Below the pieces are notes generated by a model. That model made no database searches. It saw only the letters and a list, made by a program, of their open reading frames with translations, and was not told where the DNA came from. A DNA stretch of 5,576 nucleotides from Anaerolineales bacterium (GTDB lineage: Bacteria > Chloroflexota > Anaerolineae > Anaerolineales > UBA11657), in NCBI GenBank assembly GCA_947503585.1, contig CANNEJ010000124.1:1-5576 (forward strand), in the 5' to 3' direction. A program made the translations under genes and the position numbers. Every line of letters begins with the position of its first letter. Within the stretch, counting starts at the first letter, position 1. Below, piece by piece: positions 1-5,417 of this stretch.

Positions 1-1
1 C

Positions 2-508
2 TTTGCAGTGCGCACCGGTGTGCTGGCAGCGCGCGGCGGGTGGGTGGTGTTTCTGGACGCGGATCTCTCCACGCCGGTGACAGAGATTGCGCCGGCGATT
101 ACCTTGCTGCGGGCGGGGCATGACATGATAGTTGGCTCGCGCGGACATCCGGACGCGCGCATCTCGCGCCGGCCGCCACTGCTGCGCCGCATTGCGTCAC
201 GCTTCTTTGATGGCGTGCGCAATTTACTCGTGGGCTTGGCCGAGTTTTATGACACGCAGTGCGGCTTCAAGGCGTACCGGCGCGCAGCGCTGGCGCCTTT
301 GTTCGAGCGCGCAGTGATTGACCGCTTTATGTTTGATGTGGAGATCTTGTATCTTGCGCGCCGCAGCCGGTTGAAGATTGTGGAGACTCCCGTGGCATGG
401 GCGGATGCTCCGGGCAGCACAGTGCGGTTTTGGCCGGGCTTGTATCAAATGTTCCGTGACTTGCTGCGCATCCGCTGGGTGCATCGCGGGTTTGAAGTAA
501 CGCAATAG
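2..508 (+). CDS. Polyprenyl/dolichyl-phosphate glucosyltransferase, GT2 (5' partial)
   Basis: This is the C-terminal 168 residues of a GT2 (GT-A fold) glycosyltransferase; the N-terminus lies outside the window. The frame is open from base 2, and the GTG at base 8 sits inside the conserved 'AVRTG' segment, so it is not the start. Visible motifs are the metal-binding DAD in 'FLDADLSTP' (bases 56-64), 'VGSRGHPDA', the signature DTQCGFK (bases 251-271), 'FMFDVEILYLARR', and 'ETPVAW' followed by 'PGSTVRFWPG'. This set is typical of the dolichyl-phosphate beta-glucosyltransferase (ALG5/DPG synthase-like) branch, which moves a sugar from a nucleotide-sugar to a polyprenyl phosphate on the cytosolic membrane face. 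No C-terminal membrane segments or GtrA domain follow, so it is a single-domain form. The sugar donor (glucose or mannose) cannot be read from sequence. It converges with the M42 operon 99 bases away. Confidence 0.9.
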   Translation, partial: FAVRTGVLAARGGWVVFLDADLSTPVTEIAPAITLLRAGHDMIVGSRGHPDARISRRPPLLRRIASRFFDGVRNLLVGLAEFYDTQCGFKAYRRAALAPLFERAVIDRFMFDVEILYLARRSRLKIVETPVAWADAPGSTVRFWPGLYQMFRDLLRIRWVHRGFEVTQ

Positions 509-513
509 TTTCT

Positions 514-581
514 GCTGCTGTCCGGCTGGCAGCTGCCAGTTCGCCGGCAAGCGCTGCCAGTGCCGGAGCAGCGCGTGTTTT
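514..581 (+). terminator. Long imperfect hairpin between convergent genes, probable terminator
   Basis: A stem-loop begins five bases after the glycosyltransferase stop codon. By hand it pairs 514-518 with 568-572, 521-526 with 562-567, 527-533 with 553-559, and 534-537 with 546-549. That is 22 base pairs broken by small bulges, with an eight-base loop. A short T run (578-581) follows after GCGTG, so the U-tract is displaced and a strong intrinsic terminator is not certain on the + strand. On the minus strand no T run follows. Its position between convergent genes favours transcription termination. Confidence 0.45.
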
Positions 582-607
582 GCGAGAGCGTTGCGGCAAG
601 CGCCGCG

Positions 608-1597
608 CTACAGTTTGCGCCCCAACAAATCCACCAGCAGCCGTATCGCACCTTCAACATCGCGCATATCCACCATCTCTGAGGGCGTGTGCACATAGCG
701 GCACGGAATTGAGATGCATCCGGCAGGCACGCCACTGCGTGCGGTTTGAATGGCGCGCGCATCTGTTGTTCCATGTTCAAGAATCTCCAGCTGGTATGGA
801 ACCTTCGCGTGGTCGCCGGCAGCGCGCAGGCTGCGCACTAGTGCTGGATCCGCAATCATTCCGGAGTCGCGCAGTTTGATGGCGGGCCCCTTGCCCAGCG
901 CCACGTCCATTGGGCGCGCCTTCGGGGTGTCGCCGGTGCGTGTGACATCCACCGCAATCCCAAAGTCCGGATCGAAGCCAAACGCCGCCGTACCCGCGCC
1001 GCGTAATCCCATCTCCTCTTGCACGCTGAACACAAACGCCACGGCATGCGGGGTGCTGCGCAGCCGCCGCAGCGTTTCGAGCAGCACAACACAGCCAATG
1101 CGGTCATCCAGACTCTTGGCAATCAAGCGCTGGCCGCTGGCCTCCAGCGGGCGGTCAAAGCAGGCGGAATCGCCAATATTCACGGTGACAGTGCTTTGGT
1201 CGCTTGCTCCAAGATCGATGTAGAGGTCCTCGAACTTCAGGGCAGTGGAGCCCTCGTGTGGCTCCGCGCCAATTGTGCCAATTGCGCCATTGCCAAAGCG
1301 CACGCGTGCGCCCACGCACCACGGCGCGCGCACGCCGCCCAGCGGCAGGAAGCGGCAAAAGCCGTGCGCATCAATATGGCTTACCATCACGCCAATCTCA
1401 TCCATGTGCGCCATGAGCAATACCCGCGCGCGGTTCTTGTCTTTGCCGGGCGCGTGCAAACAACTTAGATTTCCAAGCGCATCAATTTGTGTTTCGGCGC
1501 CCAGTTGTTTCAGGTCGGCTTGCAGCAGGCTGCGCACCTCGTCTTCGCTTCCGGAAGGGCCGAAGGCAGTGACATAGCGATTGATGAGTGCAATCAT
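608..1597 (-). CDS. M42 family di-metal aminopeptidase (third gene of operon)
   Basis: This 329-residue protein has the usual length and layout of M42 (FrvX/CelM/TET aminopeptidase) enzymes. These are cytosolic di-zinc or di-cobalt exopeptidases that remove N-terminal residues from short peptides, usually as dodecamers. The full ligand set is visible: His64 and Asp66 in AHMDEIG, bridging Asp164 in KSLDDRIG, catalytic base Glu194 and ligand Glu195 in QEEMGLRGA, Asp217 in VDVTRTGDTP, and His303 in RYVHTPSEM. The conserved GTDA-type block is present as 'HGTTDARAIQ' near residues 275-284. Residues of about 72-150, inside the catalytic fold, correspond to the PDZ-like oligomerisation domain. The ATG at 1597 is chosen because the N-terminus 'MIALINRYVTAFGPSGSE' fits the family and AGGA lies nine bases upstream. 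It follows the second M42 gene by 29 bases and is read in the same operon. Substrate preference cannot be read from sequence. Confidence 0.95.
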   Translation of the reverse strand: MIALINRYVTAFGPSGSEDEVRSLLQADLKQLGAETQIDALGNLSCLHAPGKDKNRARVLLMAHMDEIGVMVSHIDAHGFCRFLPLGGVRAPWCVGARVRFGNGAIGTIGAEPHEGSTALKFEDLYIDLGASDQSTVTVNIGDSACFDRPLEASGQRLIAKSLDDRIGCVVLLETLRRLRSTPHAVAFVFSVQEEMGLRGAGTAAFGFDPDFGIAVDVTRTGDTPKARPMDVALGKGPAIKLRDSGMIADPALVRSLRAAGDHAKVPYQLEILEHGTTDARAIQTARSGVPAGCISIPCRYVHTPSEMVDMRDVEGAIRLLVDLLGRKL

Positions 1598-1606
1598 GGA
1601 GTTGGT

Positions 1607-1610
1607 TCCT
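1607..1610 (-). promoter_or_regulatory. Ribosome-binding site AGGA for the third M42 gene
   Basis: AGGA on the minus strand lies nine bases before the ATG at 1597, inside the 29-base gap after the second M42 gene. It is the clearest Shine-Dalgarno match in the operon and supports the chosen start. Confidence 0.55.
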
Positions 1611-1626
1611 GTGTCCGGTGAAATAT

Positions 1627-2718
1627 TCAGGAGCGGGATGGCCGGCGTGGCATGCGCGGCAGTTCGGCGAGTGCGCTGCGTGCGAGCTGCAGTGCTGCGC
1701 GCACGTCGCTGAGGCGCACCAGTGCGGCTGGCGAGTGAATATAGCGGCCGGGCACTGATAACGCGAGGACGGGAATGCCGCCGCGGCGGCGCTGGATGCC
1801 GCCACTATCGTTGCCGCCGCCGCCGGGCTGGCGGTACTGAAATGGAATGTGATCGCGCGTGGCAATTGCAGCAAAGTGCTGCACCAGTGCGCGCGGGTAA
1901 AGTGTGCTGCTGTCTGCCAGCGAAAGCGCAGCGCCGTGGCCGAGGCGCGTGTTGTAGCGCACATTCTCAGTTTCGCCGGGTAGGGGCGGCAAATCATTTG
2001 CGGGCGTAACTTCAAGCACCAGCGCAGCCACCGGATTAATTGCAAAGGCAGCCACTTGTGCTCCGCGCAGCCCCACCTCCTCCTGCACTGTAAACGCTGC
2101 GGTGAAGTCAAACTCAAAGCGGCTGCTGCGAAACAACTCAATCAGCAGCGCTACACCGACCCGGTCATCCAGGGCTTTGCCGCGCAAGCTGCCGCCCAGG
2201 TTGCGGAAGCTGGTGGCAAACGTGGCGCGGTCGCCGGGCTGCACAAGTTTGGCGGCTGCCTCGCGGCTGGCGGCGCCGATGTCCACACGCAGTGCATCGA
2301 ACGCCACCGGGCGCTTTTCGTCTTCGTCCTTCAACAAGTGCACCGGAGTTGCGCCCACCACTCCCGGCAGCCGCTGCCGGCCCACCCACAATTGTTTGCC
2401 AAGCAGCACGCGCGCGTCCAAGCCGCCCACCGCTTCAATTGCAAGCAGACCGTCACTTTCGATCGACACAATCATCACGCCCACCTCGTCCATGTGGGCT
2501 GCAGCCATAACGTGCTCGCGCCGTCGGCTGGTGCCGTTGCGGGTGGCCAGCACATTGCCGAGCGCATCCACCTCCAGTTTGTCCGCACTATTCTGCACGT
2601 TCTGCAGCACAAGCTGGCGCACGGCGTGCTCGTCACCAGAGACGGCTACGGCTTCCGAGAGCTGCCGGATCAGCGCGGGCAATGCTGCGGCCGGCTTGGT
2701 TGCACGCTCTTGTTTCAT
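1627..2718 (-). CDS. M42 family di-metal aminopeptidase (second gene of operon)
   Basis: This 363-residue M42 peptidase has the expected motifs: His75 and Asp77 in AAHMDEVG, bridging Asp184 in GKALDDRVG, Glu213/Glu214 in VQEEVGLRGA, and His328 in GRYIHSP. The metal ligand that is Asp in 'VDVT' of its two neighbours is Glu236 here ('VLEVTPANDLP'). Both acids occur at this site in the family as I know it. The GTDA-type block appears as a glycine-rich 'PGGGGNDSGGIQ' (residues about 298-309). The frame stays open 49 codons further upstream, but that part lies inside the preceding gene and resembles nothing in the family. The ATG at 2718 overlaps the upstream stop codon as ATGA and is the likely start. 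The C-terminus ends in a basic, proline-rich tail (PRMPRRPSRS) beyond the last helix. It is probably a cytosolic aminopeptidase, with specificity unknown. Confidence 0.93.
   Translation of the reverse strand: MKQERATKPAAALPALIRQLSEAVAVSGDEHAVRQLVLQNVQNSADKLEVDALGNVLATRNGTSRRREHVMAAAHMDEVGVMIVSIESDGLLAIEAVGGLDARVLLGKQLWVGRQRLPGVVGATPVHLLKDEDEKRPVAFDALRVDIGAASREAAAKLVQPGDRATFATSFRNLGGSLRGKALDDRVGVALLIELFRSSRFEFDFTAAFTVQEEVGLRGAQVAAFAINPVAALVLEVTPANDLPPLPGETENVRYNTRLGHGAALSLADSSTLYPRALVQHFAAIATRDHIPFQYRQPGGGGNDSGGIQRRRGGIPVLALSVPGRYIHSPAALVRLSDVRAALQLARSALAELPRMPRRPSRS
2715..2718 (-). promoter_or_regulatory. ATGA stop/start overlap, translational coupling
   Basis: Read on the minus strand, the ATG of the second M42 gene (2718-2716) and the TGA of the first (2717-2715) share two bases. 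No good Shine-Dalgarno sequence precedes this ATG (upstream bases are CACGGTGCACGC). Translation of the second gene therefore probably depends on ribosomes finishing the first. This also fixes the gene order and shows the genes share one transcript. Confidence 0.75.
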
Positions 2719-3710
2719 GCGTGCACCGTGAGGCGCTTCCGAAACTTGCCATCGAGCGCCAGCACAAACCTGGCCAGCAGCCGGGCCGCCTGCTCCACAT
2801 CTGCAATGGCCACCACCTCCACCGGCGTGTGCATATTGCGCAGCGGAATGCTCACCAGACCGCACGCAGCAACCTCCATCAGGGCTGCGCCCATTTGCGG
2901 GTGCAAATTTGGCCCGAACGAAACGGTTGGCCCTTCTCCAAGTTTAAATGTTTTCCACTCCGGCACGCCGGGCTGGCGGCCGAAGGTTACGTCAATGGCA
3001 ATTGCAGCATCCGGGCGCGCAGCGAATGCAGAGCTATACGCGCCGGCAAACCCCTCTTCTTCTTGCACAGTGGCTGCTGCAACCACATCCCATTGCAGTG
3101 CCTGCCCGCGAAGTTGCGCAAGGCAGCCAGTCAGCGCGGCTACTGAGGCGCGGTTGTCCAGCGCAGGTGCCAGCAGCAAATCGCTGCCGAGACGCACGGG
3201 CGGCTGGGCAAAAACAATCAAGTCGCCAATCTCCACGCGACTCGCAGTCTGCGCGGCGCTCAGGCCCAGGTCCACCATCAGTTCGCGCACGGGCGTCACC
3301 TTGCGTTTTTCATCGGCAGATTGCACATGCGGCGGGCGGGATGTGATGACGCCGGGCAGCGCTGTGCTGCCGCCGGCGCGCGTGGCGTGCACCTGCACCA
3401 GCGCCCCGGGCAGAACGCGCGCATCAATGCCACCGATCGCTGCAAAAAACAGAAAACTGTCTTGAATGCGCGTTACCAGCATGCCAATACTGTCCATGTG
3501 GGCTGCAAGCAGGATTCGCCCGGCGGGGCGGCGGGCTGCGCGCCGGATGCCCCACAGGCTCCCGATGCGGTCACCGCTCAGCTCATCTACCAGCGGCCGC
3601 CACGCCCTGCGCAGCACGTTGCGCACAGGCGCCTCGTGGCCGGAGAGCCCCGCGGTGCGGCACAGGTCCACAAGGTGCGCGGCTAGATCGATGCTTTTTC
3701 GCGGAGCCAT
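2715..3710 (-). CDS. M42 family peptidase with a shortened C-terminal catalytic region (first gene of operon)
   Basis: This is a 331-residue M42 protein. Candidate ligands are His71 and Asp73 (AAHMDSIG), Asp185 (PALDNRASV), Glu217/Glu218 (TVQEEEGFAGA), Asp240 (IDVTFGRQPG) and His293 (RNMHTPVEVV). All six metal/catalytic positions are therefore kept. Two details differ from its neighbours: HMDS replaces HMDE, and DNR replaces DDR. The distance from the VDVT Asp to the HTP His is only 53 residues, against 86 and 92 in the other two genes. The sequence passes directly from 'ALMEVAA' to 'CGLVSIPLRN', skipping the segment that carries the conserved GTDA-type block. The reading frame is intact. Activity may be altered, or the protein may act as a partner subunit. 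ATG at 3710 is chosen; an in-frame TTG at 3719 is possible. Neither has a clear ribosome-binding site. Confidence 0.88.
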   Translation of the reverse strand: MAPRKSIDLAAHLVDLCRTAGLSGHEAPVRNVLRRAWRPLVDELSGDRIGSLWGIRRAARRPAGRILLAAHMDSIGMLVTRIQDSFLFFAAIGGIDARVLPGALVQVHATRAGGSTALPGVITSRPPHVQSADEKRKVTPVRELMVDLGLSAAQTASRVEIGDLIVFAQPPVRLGSDLLLAPALDNRASVAALTGCLAQLRGQALQWDVVAAATVQEEEGFAGAYSSAFAARPDAAIAIDVTFGRQPGVPEWKTFKLGEGPTVSFGPNLHPQMGAALMEVAACGLVSIPLRNMHTPVEVVAIADVEQAARLLARFVLALDGKFRKRLTVHA

Positions 3711-3841
3711 ACGGTACAAGGATGATAGCAGCGCTGCTGCCGCGGTTGCATCATGCTGGGCTTGGCTGGCGTATAATCTTGGCGTTGTTGATTTATGTAA
3801 GATGCTCCAGCCCGCGCACGGCTTCGTCGCGGGCTGAAGTT
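3711..3841. other. Divergent intergenic region between the M42 operon and the CESA-like gene
   Basis: These 131 bases separate the minus-strand peptidase operon from the plus-strand glycosyltransferase. They hold a TATAAT box at 3772-3777, a perfect 12-base palindrome AGCAGCGCTGCT at 3727-3738, and a GC-rich hairpin at 3808-3836. The + reading frame is open back to an ATG at 3722, but that peptide (about 40 residues) looks non-coding. No convincing minus-strand promoter was found; TATCAT at 3727-3722 on the minus strand is a possible -10 box, which would leave almost no leader. Confidence 0.6.
3772..3777 (+). promoter_or_regulatory. Candidate -10 box TATAAT for the CESA-like glycosyltransferase gene
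   Basis: This is a perfect TATAAT in an otherwise GC-rich region. No good -35 box sits at 16-18 bases; TTGCAT (3746-3751) is 20 bases upstream, which is too far for a standard promoter. If it is used, transcription would begin near 3784, leaving a leader of about 58 bases before the TTG at 3842. Confidence 0.4.
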
Positions 3842-3846
3842 TTGTT
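3808..3846 (+). promoter_or_regulatory. Leader hairpin with T-rich tail (possible attenuator)
   Basis: CAGCCCGCG (3808-3816) pairs perfectly with CGCGGGCTG (3828-3836). Inside it ACG (3818-3820) can pair with CGT (3825-3827), leaving a GCTT loop and a single bulged C at 3817. AAGTTTTGTT follows at once. The layout is that of an intrinsic terminator. It lies between the TATAAT box and the probable start codon of the glycosyltransferase, so it may act as an attenuator or mask translation initiation. Confidence 0.45.
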
Positions 3847-5338
3847 AGCGCACGTGCTGTTCCCCATTTCCAACTTTTTGTATGCGCTGGCGGCGGGCGG
3901 GCTGGCGCTGTTTGGCTTTAATGCGCTGGTGCTCACGTGGCGCTATTACGCCACACGCGCGCTAATTGTGGCGCCGCCGGCCCCGGAAGTTTGGCCAAGC
4001 GTAACGGTGCAGCTGCCGATTTTTAATGAGCGCGCGGTGGTCGAGCGCGTGATTGATGCTGCTGCCGCGCTGCAGTACGCGCCGGGCCGGCTGTCAATTC
4101 AAGTACTGGATGACTCAACTGATGACACGAGCTCGCTGGCGCGGGCGCGGGTGGCGCTGCATTGCGCGCGCGGGGTGGACATTGTGCACCATCACCGCGC
4201 GCAGCGCCCCGGGCACAAGGCCGCTGCCCTCGCAGAAGGCCTGCAGCTGACTGGCGCAGAGTTTGTGGCCGTGTTTGATGCCGACTTTGTGCCGGCGCAG
4301 GACTTTTTGCAGCGTGTGATCCCGCACTTTGCTGACGCGCAAGTAGCAGCCGTACAAACGCGCTGGGCGCATTTAAATGCCGAGCAAAGCTTGCTGACCC
4401 GGGCGCAGGCCCTGGCGCTCGATGGACATTTTGTGGTGGAGCAGGCAGCGCGCAGCCGCAGCGCGCTGTTCTTCAACTTCAATGGCTCGGGCGGCGTCTG
4501 GCGTGCCAGCGCAATTGTGGATTCTGGCGGCTGGCAGGCCGATACGATTGCGGAAGACTTGGATCTGTCTTACCGGGCGCAGCTGCGCGGCTGGCAGCTG
4601 CGCTATCTGCCGCAGGTGGAGTGTGGCGCAGAGGTTCCCTACAGCCTTGCCGGCTTCAAGCGCCAGCAGTTTCGCTGGGCCAAGGGCTCGGTGCAATGCC
4701 TGCGCAAGCACTGGCGCGCGGTGGCTGCTGACAGCGGATCGCTCTGGCGCAAGCTGCAAGCCGGGCTGCATCTGGCTGGGTACCTGGCGCATCCACTGCT
4801 GCTGCTGCTGCTGCTGGCCAGCCTGCCGCTGGCGCTTGCCGGCGGGTATTCCGGCATTGCGCTGGGAGTTTTGGGTGTGGCCGGCTTTGGGCCGCCCGTG
4901 ATATGCGCGGTTGCGCAGTGGGCGCTGCATCCGGATCCATTGCGCCGCCTGGCAATCTTTCCTGCGCTGCTGTTGTTGCAAGTGGGTATGCAGGCTAACA
5001 ATGCGCGCGGTGTGCTTGAGGGCCTGCTCGGTCGCAACCCGCGCATGTTTTTGCGCACGCCCAAGTCAGGCGCGGTTGGCCGCAAGTTTTCCGGCGGCAC
5101 GCACTACGCGCTGCCTTTGGATTGGACAACCTGGGCTGAAATTTTATTGGGTGCATATGCATTGTTTGCAGCGGCGGTGGCCGCACAGCGCGCTCCAGGC
5201 ATGCTGCCGTTTCTGCTGTTGCTGGCCTTGGGCAACTTGTACACGGCTGCCCTCGGGTTGGCTGAAGCATGGCGCCAGCATTGGGCAGCAAGCCCGCCGC
5301 GCAGTGCCCGCTGGGCCGGCTTCGGCACGCAGTCTTGA
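3842..5338 (+). CDS. CESA-like processive GT2 glycosyltransferase, integral membrane
   Basis: The 498-residue protein resembles the bacterial cellulose/mannan synthase-like (CESA_CaSu_A2 or CslA-like) branch of GT2. Numbering starts at the TTG at 3842. An N-terminal membrane segment covers about residues 6-38. The GT-A domain shows 'VQLPIFNE', the first Asp motif LDDSTDDT (90-91), DAD (146-148), the catalytic-base motif 'IAEDLDLSYR' (Asp239), and QQFRW (275-279), the hallmark of processive synthases. 'RTPKSG' follows the membrane domain, and about four or five hydrophobic segments lie between residues 312 and 475. It probably polymerises a beta-linked hexan from a nucleotide-sugar and moves it across the membrane; the sugar is unknown, and no PilZ domain is seen. 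The start is uncertain. ATG at 3722 would add 40 residues but lies upstream of the TATAAT box and contains the leader hairpin; GTG at 3854 is also possible. The TTG best matches where family N-termini begin. Confidence 0.9.
   Translation: MLAHVLFPISNFLYALAAGGLALFGFNALVLTWRYYATRALIVAPPAPEVWPSVTVQLPIFNERAVVERVIDAAAALQYAPGRLSIQVLDDSTDDTSSLARARVALHCARGVDIVHHHRAQRPGHKAAALAEGLQLTGAEFVAVFDADFVPAQDFLQRVIPHFADAQVAAVQTRWAHLNAEQSLLTRAQALALDGHFVVEQAARSRSALFFNFNGSGGVWRASAIVDSGGWQADTIAEDLDLSYRAQLRGWQLRYLPQVECGAEVPYSLAGFKRQQFRWAKGSVQCLRKHWRAVAADSGSLWRKLQAGLHLAGYLAHPLLLLLLLASLPLALAGGYSGIALGVLGVAGFGPPVICAVAQWALHPDPLRRLAIFPALLLLQVGMQANNARGVLEGLLGRNPRMFLRTPKSGAVGRKFSGGTHYALPLDWTTWAEILLGAYALFAAAVAAQRAPGMLPFLLLLALGNLYTAALGLAEAWRQHWAASPPRSARWAGFGTQS
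4796..4816 (+). repeat. Seven tandem CTG units encoding poly-leucine
   Basis: Seven consecutive CTG codons encode seven leucines in the first membrane segment after the catalytic domain of the CESA-like enzyme. Gain or loss of a whole unit would keep the frame and only change the length of a hydrophobic helix. Confidence 0.8.
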
Positions 5339-5398
5339 AACGCATCGCGTGCCTTATCATTTGTAATGGCGGGGATAAATTGAAAAACCAAAATGTAC

Positions 5399-5412
5399 GC
5401 GCGGGAACGCGC
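5399..5412 (+). promoter_or_regulatory. Small hairpin with GGAA loop just upstream of the ettA start
   Basis: GCGCG (5399-5403) pairs with CGCGC (5408-5412) around a GGAA tetraloop (5404-5407). It ends five bases before the ATG at 5418. The only Shine-Dalgarno-like bases, GGGA (5403-5406), lie in this loop, so ribosome access may depend on the hairpin. The stem is only five base pairs and could be chance in GC-rich DNA. Confidence 0.3.
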
Positions 5413-5417
5413 ACAAT

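Noticed and set aside
8..10. GTG as a start for the first glycosyltransferase
   Set aside because: The frame is open to the window edge, and the codon lies inside a conserved family segment just before the DAD motif.
593..606. Short stem GCGGC/GCCGC as a terminator of the M42 operon
   Set aside because: It has only five base pairs, overlaps the region next to the stop codon, and no T run follows on the minus strand.
2719..2865. A 49-codon N-terminal extension of the second M42 gene
   Set aside because: It lies wholly inside the preceding gene in another frame, is low-complexity (Gly/Ala/Cys/His), and the ATGA overlap gives a far better start.
2056..3465. A 469-codon open frame on the + strand opposite the M42 genes
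   Set aside because: Its product is rich in Cys, His, Arg and Ser with no recognisable motif. The opposite strand carries full M42 motifs over the same bases. Long antisense frames are expected in GC-rich genes.
3772..3800. Minus-strand promoter TTACAT with ATTATA at 17 bases
   Set aside because: ATTATA is just the complement of the + strand TATAAT, and both boxes match the consensus poorly in this direction.
4373..4981. Minus-strand open frame with a glutamine-rich product
   Set aside because: The glutamine run is only the CTG repeat read backwards (CAG). The + strand carries the DAD, ED and QQFRW motifs of the real gene.
5335..5380. Promoter for ettA (TTGAAA at 5335, TATCAT at 5355, TGTAAT at 5362)
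   Set aside because: The elements resemble -35 and -10 boxes, but spacings of 14 or 21 bases do not fit. The patch is AT-rich and may hold a promoter, but no specific one can be supported.
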